Assembly (NCBI RefSeq): GCF_014161445.1
Contig: NZ_JABBXA010000026.1
Location: forward strand, 1 to 64,000
DNA from: Microbispora sp. H13382
GTDB taxonomy: Bacteria > Actinomycetota > Actinomycetes > Streptosporangiales > Streptosporangiaceae
DNA length: 64,000 nt
Reading direction: 5' to 3'
Made by a program: the position numbers and the translations under genes. Shown here piece by piece: positions 50,736 to 61,887 of this stretch. Under the pieces are notes generated by a model. The model saw only the letters and a list, made by a program, of their open reading frames with translations, was not told where the DNA came from and made no database searches. Position 1 is the first letter of the stretch; every line of letters begins with the position of its first letter.

Positions 50736-51389
50736 ATGCGGGTGCTCGTGGTCGAGGACGAGGAACAGCTGGCCGACGCCGTCGCCCGGGGGCTGCGGCT
50801 GCACGCGATCGCCGTGGACGTGGCCTACGACGGCCGGGAGGCGCTGGAGCTGACCGCCTACGTCGACTACGACGTGGTCGTGCTGGACCGCGACCTGCCC
50901 GACGTGCACGGGGACGAGGTCTGCCGGGAGCTGATCGGCGCCGGAGGGGCGAGCCGCATCCTCATGCTCACCGCGGCCGGGCGGGTCAGGGACCGGGTCG
51001 GGGGCCTGTCCCTGGGCGCCGACGACTACCTGGTCAAGCCGTTCGCGTTCGCCGAACTGGTGGCCCGGGTCCGGGCGCTGGCCCGGCGCTCGTCCCGTGC
51101 GGTGCCGCCCGTGCTGGAGCGGGCCGGGATCCGGCTCGACCCCGCCCGCCGTACGGTCGTGCGGGACGGGCGGCAGGTGGCGCTGGGCCGCAGGGAGTTC
51201 GACGTGCTGCACGAGCTCATGCGGGCGGGCGGCGACCTGGTCACCTCGGCACGGCTGCGCGCGGACGTGTGGGACGAGCACTCCGACGCCGGAACGGGCG
51301 TGCTGCGCGTCACGATCACCTCGCTGCGCCGCAAGCTGGGCGTCCCTGCCGTGATCGAGAACGTGCCGGGCCGGGGGTACCGGCTGTGA
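50736..51389 (+). CDS. OmpR-family response regulator
   Basis: 217 residues. The receiver has VVEDEEQLADAV (acidic pocket), VVVLDRDLPDVHGDE (phospho-acceptor Asp), MLTAAG and GADDYLVKPFAFAEL (Lys). The winged-helix effector domain is LGRREFDVLHELMRAGGDLV and VLRVTITSLRRKLG. Its stop overlaps the kinase start (GTGA). It is divergent from the MacAB-like operon, so it likely controls it. Confidence 0.93.
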   Translation: MRVLVVEDEEQLADAVARGLRLHAIAVDVAYDGREALELTAYVDYDVVVLDRDLPDVHGDEVCRELIGAGGASRILMLTAAGRVRDRVGGLSLGADDYLVKPFAFAELVARVRALARRSSRAVPPVLERAGIRLDPARRTVVRDGRQVALGRREFDVLHELMRAGGDLVTSARLRADVWDEHSDAGTGVLRVTITSLRRKLGVPAVIENVPGRGYRL

Positions 51390-52600
51390 CCCGTGCCCTG
51401 TTCTTCTGGGGCAGGCTGGGCCTGCGCATGCGGCTCACCCTGCTGTACGGCGGGCTGTTCTTCGTGGCGGGGTCGGTGCTGCTGTGGTTCACCCACCTGC
51501 TGACGGCTCGGGCGCTCAACCAGCGGTTCGTGGTGTCGGTGGCGTCGAAGGTGACCGGCGCGGGCGCCCCCGACGCGGTTCCGGGGGGCGCGCTGCCCGA
51601 TGCCGTCCAGGGGAGCGCGCTCCCCGATGCCGACATGCTCGCGCGGCGGGTGCGCACCGATGTCGAGCAGGGGGCGGCCGGCGTGCTGAGCGACGTCCTC
51701 GGGTCGTCGGTGATCGTCATGATCCTGGTCGGGGCCGTCGCGGTGCTGCTGGGATACCTGGTGGCCGACCGCGCGCTGCGCCCGCTTGAGCGGGTGACCG
51801 AGACCGCGCAGCGGCTGTCGGAGAGCACGCTGCACGAGCGGATCGCCCTGAGCGGCCCCCAGGACGAGGTCAAACGGCTCGCCGACACCTTCGACGCGAT
51901 GCTCGACCGGCTGCACCGGGTGTTCGACGCCCAGCGCCGGTTCATCGCCAACGCCTCTCACGAGCTGCGCACCCCGCTCGCGGTCAACCGTACGGTGCTG
52001 GAGGTGTCGCTGGAGGAGCCGGCGGCGTCGGAGGACCTCAAGGCGCTGGCCCGGGCGCTGCTCGGCACCAACGCCAGGCATGAGCGGCTGATCGAGGGCC
52101 TGCTCATGCTGGCCCAGTCGGAGCAGGAGCTCACCGCCCGCAGGCCGGTCGACCTGCGGCAGGTCGTCCGTACGGCCATGGAGCAGATCGACCTGCAGCC
52201 GCGCCGCAGGAAGGTGGTCGTCCACGAGGACCTGTGCCGGGCGGTCGCGTACGGCGATCCGCTCCTCCTGGAACGCTGCCTGTTCAACCTGCTGGAGAAC
52301 GCGATCAAGTACAACGTGCGGGACGGGGAGGTCTGGGTCCGGCTGCGGGAGGACGAGAGCGGAGTGAGCGTGACGGTGGAGAACACCGGGACCCTGGTCC
52401 CGCCCTACGAGGTGGACGACCTGTTCGAGCCGTTCCGCCGACTCGGCGGCGACCGCGTCCGCTCCGCCCGGGGGGCGGGGCTGGGCCTGTCCATCGTCCG
52501 GGCCATCGCGGTGGCACACGGCGGCACGGCGGAGGCGCTCGCCCGGCCGGAGGGCGGCCTGGCGGTGACCGTACGCCTGCCCGGGCCGGCCCAGGGGTGA
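51386..52600 (+). CDS. Sensor histidine kinase
   Basis: 404 residues. Two transmembrane helices (MRLTLLYGGLFFVAGSVLLW; SSVIVMILVGAVAVLLGYLV) flank an extracytoplasmic loop of about 75 residues. A HAMP domain follows, then H-box FIANASHELRTPLAV, N-box LFNLLENAIKYNV and G-box GAGLGLSIVRAIAVAHGG. The loop contains an imperfect duplication (PDAVPGGALPDAVQGSALPD). It partners with the response regulator ahead of it and is expected to sense an envelope or drug signal. Confidence 0.92.
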   Translation: MTRALFFWGRLGLRMRLTLLYGGLFFVAGSVLLWFTHLLTARALNQRFVVSVASKVTGAGAPDAVPGGALPDAVQGSALPDADMLARRVRTDVEQGAAGVLSDVLGSSVIVMILVGAVAVLLGYLVADRALRPLERVTETAQRLSESTLHERIALSGPQDEVKRLADTFDAMLDRLHRVFDAQRRFIANASHELRTPLAVNRTVLEVSLEEPAASEDLKALARALLGTNARHERLIEGLLMLAQSEQELTARRPVDLRQVVRTAMEQIDLQPRRRKVVVHEDLCRAVAYGDPLLLERCLFNLLENAIKYNVRDGEVWVRLREDESGVSVTVENTGTLVPPYEVDDLFEPFRRLGGDRVRSARGAGLGLSIVRAIAVAHGGTAEALARPEGGLAVTVRLPGPAQG

Positions 52601-52799
52601 TCACATCCGGGCTTCCCTACCCACTGTCGCCCGGCCTCTCCCTACTCGCGAGTAAAATCCGAGTTGTTCTAACTTGACCGGTTTGACCTGGTCTATTACC
52701 TTTTAGGCAGCTCAGGGCGCACTTGCTCATTCAATGGCCAAGAAGCCCTCCTCAGACCGACGCGGCCGGCCGATCCCGGCCTGCCGCCCGGCCGCCGAG

Positions 52800-52920
52800 T
52801 CCGCGTCCGCGCGGAGCCGGGGACCCACCTCTCCTGGGGTGAATCGGCATGCCTGCCATGCCGTAGGGCGCCTTCCAGCCCGAACCCGTCAGCTAACCCG
52901 GTAGGCGGCATGGAAGTAAG
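52800..52920 (+). ncRNA. c-di-AMP (ydaO/yuaA) riboswitch
   Basis: The 335-nt leader before the CHAP gene contains the actinobacterial ydaO core: GCGGAGCCGGGGACCCA (52812-52828), GGGGTGAATCGGCATGCC (52837-52854), GCCGTAGGGCGCCTTCC (52861-52877), and CCCGAACCCGTCAGCTAACC (52880-52899) followed by GGTAGGCGGCATGGAAG. GCCTTCC can pair with GGAAG to close a helix. These riboswitches turn off cell-wall hydrolase genes when c-di-AMP is high. The 5' boundary is approximate. An AT-rich TTGACC-containing stretch at 52670-52710 probably holds the promoter. Confidence 0.88.
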
Positions 52921-52935
52921 GGAGTTCGCCCCACC

Positions 52936-53607
52936 ATGCACGTCCTCAACACCTGTGTTCGCGCTGCCCTCGTAAGCGGGGCCCTCGCTTCGGCCGTGCT
53001 GGTCGCGGCGCCGGCCGCGCACGCCGACAACCCCGCCACCGGCAAGGGCCCGGCGGCCGCGCAGTCCATGGCCGAGATCGCCTCGACCCTGCCCAAGGTC
53101 AGCGCGGTCGACGTGCTGAGCCTGGCCAAGAGCCAGGTCGGGATCAGGGAGAACGCCTACGGCGGCGGGACCAAGTTCCAGCAGTGGTACATGTCCACTC
53201 CCCGTGCCCAGGAGACCCTCGCCCGCGACGGCGGCACCCTGAAGGGCTACCTGAACGCGCCCTGGTGCGACATGTTCGTCTCCTGGGTCGGCCACGAGCT
53301 CGGCATCGGGCCGGTCATGGGCTCCGACGCCTACACCGTCGAGCACGCCAACTGGTTCGCCGACCACGGCCGCTGGGGCCGGACGCCCAAGCCGGGCGCG
53401 GTGGTGTTCTTCAACTGGAACGGCAGCAAGGACATCGGCGACATCGTGCACGTCGGCTTCGTCGTCAAGGACAACGGCGACGGCACCATCCGGACCATCG
53501 AGGGCAACACCGGCAACGGCGCCGTCGAGGTCCGCACCCGTCCCACCTGGCAGGCTGTCGGGTACGGCTACCCGATGTACCCGGGCGAAGCCGCCGCCTC
53601 CGCCTGA
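52936..53607 (+). CDS. Secreted CHAP-domain peptidoglycan hydrolase
   Basis: 223 residues. Signal peptide ALVSGALASAVLVAAPAAHA (AxA cleavage near residue 30). CHAP domain: VLSLAKSQVGIRENAYGGG, then NAPWCDMFVSWVGHELGIGP with the catalytic Cys, GDIVHVGFVVKDNGDGTIRT with the catalytic His, and IEGNTGNG. It should cleave peptidoglycan peptide bonds. Control by the c-di-AMP riboswitch ties it to wall and turgor homeostasis. Confidence 0.9.
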   Translation: MHVLNTCVRAALVSGALASAVLVAAPAAHADNPATGKGPAAAQSMAEIASTLPKVSAVDVLSLAKSQVGIRENAYGGGTKFQQWYMSTPRAQETLARDGGTLKGYLNAPWCDMFVSWVGHELGIGPVMGSDAYTVEHANWFADHGRWGRTPKPGAVVFFNWNGSKDIGDIVHVGFVVKDNGDGTIRTIEGNTGNGAVEVRTRPTWQAVGYGYPMYPGEAAASA

Positions 53608-53626
53608 CGGCTGACGCCCCGACCCA

Positions 53627-53657
53627 CGAAGCGCGCCGGTGATCCCGGCGCGCTTCG
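53627..53657. terminator. Strong bidirectional hairpin terminator
   Basis: CGAAGCGCGCCGG (53627-53639) pairs perfectly with CCGGCGCGCTTCG (53645-53657) across a 5-nt loop. It lies between the CHAP gene and the convergent merR gene and can serve both. No T-run. Confidence 0.7.
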
Positions 53658-53693
53658 CCATACCCCCGCCGCGCAGGCGCCCGGCGCTGATGC

Positions 53694-54497
53694 TCAAGAC
53701 GCCGGCCTCCGAGGTGGCGCAGCCGGTCTGGGGGCCACGCGCTCGAGCTTGGTCCAGCCCGTCCAGCCTCGCTGCTTCAGCAGCTCGATCAGCCGACGCG
53801 CCGGCGGCACGGTGTCGAACGCCAGCGTGTCCATGAGCTTGACGAGCGGTGACGCGATGTCGGTGTCGTCGACATAGTGCTCGCCCCGCTCGTCGGCCAT
53901 ACGCGTGATGTAGACGGCCAGCTTGTCGGCCAGCTCGACCAGCCGCGGGTCGTCGTCGTCTCGATCGAGAGCCTGGCTCAGGGTGAGGTAGAAACCGACG
54001 AGCCGCGGGTCGTCGATCTGCTCCCGCTTGCGTGCCATCCACTCCGCGACTCGCCCGGGTGAGTGCGCGGCCAGGGGGATCCAGCCGTCACGCTCGGCCC
54101 GGACGATCCGCTCGTCGACCCCGAGCGCCCGCAGCCGGTCGAGATACTCGACCACCTCCGGGGGGAGTGCCAGGCTGTCCCCGGAGGCGAGCCGGGCAAT
54201 TCGCTCGCGATGCCGCTGCCGCTCCCGGATTTCCGCCCGCAGCCGCCTGTCGATGTCCGCGACCGCCGCGGCGAACTCCTCCTCACCGGACTGCAGCAGC
54301 TCCCGCACCCGCGCCAGCGGAACCCCGGCCTCGGCGAGGGTTCGGATTCTGATCAGCTCGATCACGGCGCCGGCGTCGTATCTGCGGTAGCCGGAGTGGT
54401 CCCGCTCCGGCTCCGGCAGCAGCCCCTTGGCGTGGTAGTGCCGTACCGCGCGCACCGTCACTCCGGCATAGGACGCCAGCTCGCCGATGGTCAGCAT
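53694..54497 (-). CDS. MerR family transcriptional regulator
   Basis: 267 residues starting MLTIGELASYAGVTVRAVRH. The winged HTH is followed by YHAKGLLPEPERDHSGYRRY and a dimerisation helix (LAEAGVPLARVRELLQSGEE). The C-terminal 140 residues are a ligand-binding region of unknown type. It is the second gene after the hydrolase (22-nt gap). A MerR-type promoter with a 20-bp spacer and dyad precedes the hydrolase, so it probably activates its own operon. Confidence 0.87.
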   Translation of the reverse strand: MLTIGELASYAGVTVRAVRHYHAKGLLPEPERDHSGYRRYDAGAVIELIRIRTLAEAGVPLARVRELLQSGEEEFAAAVADIDRRLRAEIRERQRHRERIARLASGDSLALPPEVVEYLDRLRALGVDERIVRAERDGWIPLAAHSPGRVAEWMARKREQIDDPRLVGFYLTLSQALDRDDDDPRLVELADKLAVYITRMADERGEHYVDDTDIASPLVKLMDTLAFDTVPPARRLIELLKQRGWTGWTKLERVAPRPAAPPRRPAS

Positions 54498-54519
54498 CCG
54501 ACCGGTCTCCGGGAGTCGC

Positions 54520-55419
54520 TCACGAGGTCGCGTGGCCGGCCGGGCCTTCCACGCCACGGATGATCTGGGCGATTTCCGGGGCATGGGTGAAGACCAGCTG
54601 ATGGTCGGCGTCGAGCCATGTGGTGGTGATGTGCGGGTGCTCGCGGACAAGCCGCTCGACGCCGGCACGCCAGATCCGGTTGAACCGCGGCGCGTGCCCT
54701 TCGCCGCTCTCGCCGGCCATCGAGGTTGACATGATCATTCTGATGGGCCTGTCGATCTCTTCGTACCGGTCGAGGATCTCCGACCGGATCATGTCGATCT
54801 CGAGGTTCAGGTCGACAATCTCCCGGGCGGTGAGCGACACCTGACGCGCGGTGCCCTGCTCGGACTCCTGCCGCACCGTCAGCTCCTCCCACATGGCGCG
54901 GAACTCCGGCAGGACGGCCTCGGTGATGAACGGTTTGGACACCGGGTTCGCCCCGTCGATGAGAACAAGCTCGGCGACGGTGTCGGGATGCTCGCAGGCA
55001 TAGTGCACGGCCAGGTCGGCGCCCAACGAGTAGCCCACCAGCACAGGCGCCGCAGGCAGGCCAAGGTCTCCCAGCTCCGCCATCACCGCCGCGAAATCGC
55101 CGAGGAAGGCCTCGAAGGAGTACCGGTCGGCGGCCGAGGCGAGGCCATGGCCGCGCAGGTCGAATGTCACCACGTCGTGGTCGTGCCGCAGCAGCTCGGC
55201 CAGCTCCCGCAGGTCGGCCTGTGTCGAGTTCAGCCCGGGGCACAGGACCAGCGGTCGTCCCCGGCCGCCGCGAGACACCGGGATCGTGACGCCGTCGTTG
55301 CGGATCGTGAAATTCCGCGTCGTACTGTCGCCTCCCTCGGCCCGCTCTCCACCATCGTCGTGCTCACCGTACGTCTCGCGCGGTCCGGCGACCTCGGTCG
55401 CACTGGTTTCCCTGGTCAT
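54520..55419 (-). CDS. Alpha/beta hydrolase under MerR-type control
   Basis: 299 residues. The first 35 are acidic and probably disordered. GRPLVLCPGLNSTQADLREL holds the oxyanion turn, VVTFDLRGHGLASAADRYSF the strand-4 loop, APVLVGYSLGADLAVHYACE the nucleophile Ser (GYSLG), and TTWLDADHQLVFTHAPE the His. It is an esterase/peroxidase-like hydrolase of unknown substrate. It leads the operon with merR. Confidence 0.85.
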   Translation of the reverse strand: MTRETSATEVAGPRETYGEHDDGGERAEGGDSTTRNFTIRNDGVTIPVSRGGRGRPLVLCPGLNSTQADLRELAELLRHDHDVVTFDLRGHGLASAADRYSFEAFLGDFAAVMAELGDLGLPAAPVLVGYSLGADLAVHYACEHPDTVAELVLIDGANPVSKPFITEAVLPEFRAMWEELTVRQESEQGTARQVSLTAREIVDLNLEIDMIRSEILDRYEEIDRPIRMIMSTSMAGESGEGHAPRFNRIWRAGVERLVREHPHITTTWLDADHQLVFTHAPEIAQIIRGVEGPAGHATS

Positions 55420-55425
55420 GCCACC

Positions 55426-55457
55426 ATGCTGAGAGATTGACCCAGCGTCAGGGTCAA
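55426..55457 (-). promoter_or_regulatory. MerR-type promoter with dyad in a 20-bp spacer
   Basis: On the minus strand the perfect dyad TTGACCC-N7-GGGTCAA spans 55457-55437. Its first half is the -35 box (TTGACC, 55457-55452), and CAGCAT (55431-55426) is a possible -10 after a 20-nt spacer, the overlong spacing typical of MerR-activated promoters. It lies directly upstream of the hydrolase start. Confidence 0.65.
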
Positions 55458-55670
55458 GCGGCGTGACGTCCGCACTTCGTGACCGCCGGCCCCTGCTCGC
55501 GCGGGGCAGGGGCCGAGGGCAACGCGCCGGTCAACGCATCCCGATCGACCGGCACTCCGACCGGCCGATCGGGCGACGACCTGCGGCAGACCACTCCCCC
55601 AGAGTCCCGCTGCTTCCCTCGGCCCCCGGCGACGGCGACCTGCCCGTACGGCTGCCGCGGGCGGCCCGCG

Positions 55671-58061
<2,391 letters not shown>

Positions 58062-58179
58062 CGTGTCTCCATATCCTGCGGGCAGGCGGCGTCGCCTGGC
58101 ATGATCTCACCAGCTTCGGCCGGTACGTCTGGTTCTCCGCGACGGCGCGGTCCCTGGACCGGCGTGCGGCGGCGCGGGT

Positions 58180-58590
58180 TCAGCGCAGCTCGTTGATGCG
58201 GAGCAGGTTGCCGGCGGGATCGCGGAAGGCGCAGTCGCGGACCCCGTACGGCTGCTCGATCGGCTCCTGCACGACCTCGGCGCCGCGGGCCTGCAGCCGA
58301 TCGAAGACGCCGTCGAGGTCCCTGGTGGTAAGAACGATCATCGCGTAGGTGCCCTTGGCCATCATCTCGGCGATGGTGCGGCGCTCCTCGTCGGTGGTGC
58401 CGGGGTCGGCGGCCGGCGGGTGCAGGACGATCGACGTGCCGGGCTGGCCGGGAGGGCCGACCGTGATCCAGCGCATCCCGCCGTATCCGACGTCGCCCCG
58501 GACCTCGAAGCCGAGAGTGTCCCGGTAGAAGGCCAGGGCCGCGTCCGGGTCATCGTGCGGGAGGAAGACCGAGTGGATGGTGACGTCCAT
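58180..58590 (-). CDS. VOC (glyoxalase/bleomycin resistance) protein
   Basis: 136 residues. MDVTIHSVFLPHDDPDAALA FYRDTLGFEV is the N-terminal half-module; YAMIVLTTRDLDGVFDRLQA, VVQEPIEQPYGVRDCAFRDP and AGNLLRINEL are the C-terminal half with the metal-binding positions. It is one of the small VOC proteins that often pair with AraC regulators. It sits 5 nt downstream of the araC gene and 118 nt upstream of the UvrA-like gene. Confidence 0.85.
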   Translation of the reverse strand: MDVTIHSVFLPHDDPDAALAFYRDTLGFEVRGDVGYGGMRWITVGPPGQPGTSIVLHPPAADPGTTDEERRTIAEMMAKGTYAMIVLTTRDLDGVFDRLQARGAEVVQEPIEQPYGVRDCAFRDPAGNLLRINELR

Positions 58591-58595
58591 GGCGG

Positions 58596-59051
58596 TCACG
58601 CTAGCTGCGGCTCGGCGAGCCGCGCTTCTCGATTCCTGACCGGCCTGGTCACCTGTTTCGTCACGCATGAAGGGATGCCGGCCGTCGCGCTCCCGGCCTG
58701 TCGCCGATAGGTGCTGGGCGGCACACCGACCAGCTCGGTGAAGCGGGTGCTGAAGGTGCCCAGCGACGAGCAGCCGACCGCGAAGCAGACCTCGGTGACG
58801 CTCAGGTCGCCGCGGCGCAGCAGCGCCATCGCGCGCTCGATCCGCCGCGTCATCAGGTACCCGTACGGCGACTCCCCGTAGGCGAGCCGGAACTGCCGGC
58901 TGAGGTGCCCGGCCGACATGTTCACGCCGCGGGCGAGCGCCTCGACGTTCAGCGGCCGGTCGTACTCCCGGTCGATCCGGTCACGGACGCGGCGCAGCAG
59001 CGCGAGGTCGCGCAGATGCTGTGCCGTGGCGGTTCTGCTGGTCACCTGCAT
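58596..59051 (-). CDS. AraC family transcriptional regulator (short)
   Basis: 151 residues, consisting almost only of the AraC DNA-binding domain: NVEALARGVNMSAGHLSRQF, YGESPYGYLMTRRIERAMAL, LSVTEVCFAVGCSSLGTFST and FTELVGVPPSTYRRQ. The basic C-terminal tail (VTKQVTRPVRNREARLAE) is poorly conserved. As the first gene before the VOC and UvrA-like genes it probably activates them. Confidence 0.87.
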   Translation of the reverse strand: MQVTSRTATAQHLRDLALLRRVRDRIDREYDRPLNVEALARGVNMSAGHLSRQFRLAYGESPYGYLMTRRIERAMALLRRGDLSVTEVCFAVGCSSLGTFSTRFTELVGVPPSTYRRQAGSATAGIPSCVTKQVTRPVRNREARLAEPQLA

Positions 59052-59330
59052 ACCGTACGTGCCGCCACCGACATTTCGCGTCCGCTTCAGCGGACGACGA
59101 TCACCCGGTTGTCCGCCCGGACGGCCCGGACACCGGCCGGCTGAGGCGATGAACTGTCCTCGTGATGGCTCCGGACCCGTTCATCTGCTTTTCCGTCACC
59201 GCTTCGCTGCCCCTTACCCGTTGACACGCGGCCTCACGGGAATGGAGAGTGCACGGCCGCGTGGCATGGGCGGCCGGGAGTCATGCCGACTGCGGGGGCT
59301 GGAAGGCTGGTGCGGAAAGGCACCGTGGGC

Positions 59331-60542
59331 ATGAGGTCGGAAATCGACTACGGGGCGGTGTTCAGGGCCGGTCAGGCCCCGTCTGCGGTGCTGACCCCCG
59401 ACTTCGTCATGATCGACGTGAATGACGTCTTCCTGAAGGTGAGCGGGCGCGGCCGCGAGGAGTTGCTGGGCCGCGACCTCTTCGACGTCTTCCCGCCCAA
59501 TCCCGCCGCGCCGGAGGACTCCGAGCAGCAGGGAGCGCGGATGCTGCGAACCTCCCTGGAACAGGTGCTGACCACCCGCCGGCGCGATTTCGTGCCGCTC
59601 CAGAGGTACGACATCGCGATGGCGGACCGGCCCGGGATGTTCGAGGAGCGGTACTGGAGCACGGTCATCACTCCCATTCCCGGCCCGCACGGCGAGGTCC
59701 GGTGGATCGTCCTCAGCACCGAGGAGGTCACCGACTTCGTCCTCGCGTTGCGGCGCTCCGGCGTCGGCGGCGAGCACGAGGGAAGGACGGACTGCCTGGC
59801 CCTGCAGTTGCAGACCCTCAACGACCAGCTCAGGCAGGCGCACCGGGAGCAGCGCGAGACGACCTCGGCTCTGCGCGAGGCCATCGAACGGCAGCGGCGA
59901 CTGGTCTACGACGCCTCCCACGATCTTCGCAATCCACTCACGGGCCTGCTGACGGAACTGGAGGTCGCGCTGTCCGACCCCGGCTGCGACCTGCAGCGGA
60001 TGTTGCGCAAACTGCTGCGCGACGCGGAACGGCTCAACGACATCGTGGCGGACCTGCTCGATCTTGCCCGGTTGGACACCGAGACCCATGAGAACCACCG
60101 CCTGATCGACCTCGCCGAGTTCGTCACGGACGAACTCGACCGCCGCACCCCGGGCACCTGCGTCCTCACCCGCCTCGACCCGCAGGTGCGCGTGCGCGCG
60201 TCGGAGATCCGCCTGGCCCGTCTGCTGAGCAACCTGATGACCAACGCCGAGCGGTACACGAACACCACGATCGAAGTCGTCGTCGTCGCCGACCCGCCCG
60301 ACGCCGTCCTGGAGGTCGTCGACGACGGCCCCGGCATCCCGCCGGAGGACCGCGAACGCGTCTTCGAGCGCCGTTACCGGCGGGAGGAGGCCCGCCTGCG
60401 GGATCCGGGCGGGTCCGGGCTCGGCCTGTCCATCGCCCGGGAGATCGCCCAGGAGCACGGCGGCCGGCTGTACGTCGCCGAACACCACGGCGGGGCCCGT
60501 CTCGTCCTGCGCCTGCCCCTCGCCACCGAGCGACGCCCCTGA
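59331..60542 (+). CDS. PAS-domain histidine kinase, orphan and soluble
   Basis: 403 residues without membrane helices. PAS domain at 5-130 (FRAGQAPSAVLTPDFVMIDV, NDVFLKVSGRGREELLGRDL). A coiled coil (TLNDQLRQAHREQRETTSAL) leads to H-box RLVYDASHDLRNPLTGLLTE, N-box LSNLMTNAERYT and G-box GGSGLGLSIAREIAQEHGG. No response regulator is adjacent. It is a cytoplasmic sensor of unknown signal. Starts at 59283 or 59325 are alternatives; GGAAAGG precedes. Confidence 0.88.
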   Translation: MRSEIDYGAVFRAGQAPSAVLTPDFVMIDVNDVFLKVSGRGREELLGRDLFDVFPPNPAAPEDSEQQGARMLRTSLEQVLTTRRRDFVPLQRYDIAMADRPGMFEERYWSTVITPIPGPHGEVRWIVLSTEEVTDFVLALRRSGVGGEHEGRTDCLALQLQTLNDQLRQAHREQRETTSALREAIERQRRLVYDASHDLRNPLTGLLTELEVALSDPGCDLQRMLRKLLRDAERLNDIVADLLDLARLDTETHENHRLIDLAEFVTDELDRRTPGTCVLTRLDPQVRVRASEIRLARLLSNLMTNAERYTNTTIEVVVVADPPDAVLEVVDDGPGIPPEDRERVFERRYRREEARLRDPGGSGLGLSIAREIAQEHGGRLYVAEHHGGARLVLRLPLATERRP

Positions 60543-60558
60543 AGGAAGGTGTGCGCGA

Positions 60559-61887
60559 TCAGCTCGGTGCGTGATGATGGCCGGACGCTTCGGCCGTACC
60601 GCGTCCGGGCGCGCCCCCGTCTCCGCCGGCCGCTCGTCCGGTGAGGGACTCGAGTTCGGCGACGGCTCGGTCGGTGGCCGTCTCGGCGGCGATCTCGGCC
60701 GCCAGTCGTCGCGCCTCCCGCCGGAAAGAGGGCTCGCTTAGGACGCGGTCGACCGCCCGGGCGATCGTGCGGGGTGAGGCGTTCTTGCTCACGGTGATCC
60801 CGGCCCCGGCGAGTTCGACATGCCGTGCCACCTCGCCCTGGTCCCGTCCGAGCGGCAAGCAGACCAGGGGGACTCCGGCGGCCAGGGACTTGACGGCCGT
60901 ACCGTGGCCGGCGTGCGTGACCGTCACCGCGGCGTGGCGCAGCGCGATGGTGTGCGGGGCGGCCGCGGCGACCAGGACGTTGCCGGGCGCCCGGACCGTC
61001 GCGGGGTCCACGGCAGGGCCGGTGGTCAGCAGCCCGCGCACCGGCAGCGTGCCGAGGGCTTCGGCGATGCGCTCGAGTTGCGTGCGCTGGTTCATGAACG
61101 ACGAGCTCAGACTGGCCAGAACCAGCGGCGCGTCACCGTCCGGCAGCTCGCACTCCCCGGCCCAGGCCGGGTCGTCGAGCCGTGGGCCGACGTGCCGCAG
61201 GCGGGCGGGAAATCGCCTGCCGGGATAGTCGAGCGCACGCGGGGACAGCACGAGCACAAGGTCGGCACGGTCGAACGCGTCGATCACCGAGTCCACCGGC
61301 GGCAGGCCGTGCGCGGTGCGGGCGGCGTTCAACGCCGGCAATCCCTTCCCCCACGGTTTGAGGACCAGCTGTGTCAGCACCCGATCACGCAGGCGCCCCA
61401 GCGCGCCCGCAGCGGGAGCGAGGCCCGGACCGGGCGGCGGCGCACCCGGAGTGGGAAGCGGGTAAAGGGTCGTCACCAGCGAGGCCACGGGGATCCCGGC
61501 GGCCTCGCCGCCGATGAGCGCGCCGAGCAGCATGTGCTCGGCGACCAGCACGTCGGCCGGGCGGGCGCGCAACTCGGCCAGCGTGTCCCGCGCGTAGTCG
61601 GCCGCGGGACCGCAGACGATGCGATCTCTCAGCCGCGCGAACGCGCCGAGCGGCGTGCGGGCCTCGAAGTCCCTGATGACGTCCTTGGCCGGATCGGTGA
61701 CGTCGCCCTGGGGCGCCGTGGTCCAGGCGATCGGCTCCAGGCCGGCGGCGTCGATCTCCTCGTGCAGTGACCTGTCGGCCAGCACGCGAACGCTGTGGCC
61801 GCGTTCGCGCAGCGCGCGGGCGACCGACAGGACGGGCGGCACGGCTCCGCCGCCGGCCCAGGTGGCGAACAGGAAGTTCTCAGGCAT
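60559..61887 (-). CDS. GT1-family glycosyltransferase (MGT-like)
   Basis: 442 residues. The N-terminal acceptor domain starts FLFATWAGGGAVPPVLSVAR. The C-terminal nucleotide-sugar domain has PLVLASLSSSFMNQRTQLER and VAAAAPHTIALRHAAVTVTH AGHGTAVKSLAAGVPLVCLP, the GT1 donor-binding signature. This group glycosylates macrolides, flavonoids or other small molecules from UDP/dTDP-sugars, for detoxification or biosynthesis. It overlaps the upstream tetR gene by 8 nt and is probably controlled by it. Confidence 0.88.
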   Translation of the reverse strand: MPENFLFATWAGGGAVPPVLSVARALRERGHSVRVLADRSLHEEIDAAGLEPIAWTTAPQGDVTDPAKDVIRDFEARTPLGAFARLRDRIVCGPAADYARDTLAELRARPADVLVAEHMLLGALIGGEAAGIPVASLVTTLYPLPTPGAPPPGPGLAPAAGALGRLRDRVLTQLVLKPWGKGLPALNAARTAHGLPPVDSVIDAFDRADLVLVLSPRALDYPGRRFPARLRHVGPRLDDPAWAGECELPDGDAPLVLASLSSSFMNQRTQLERIAEALGTLPVRGLLTTGPAVDPATVRAPGNVLVAAAAPHTIALRHAAVTVTHAGHGTAVKSLAAGVPLVCLPLGRDQGEVARHVELAGAGITVSKNASPRTIARAVDRVLSEPSFRREARRLAAEIAAETATDRAVAELESLTGRAAGGDGGAPGRGTAEASGHHHAPS

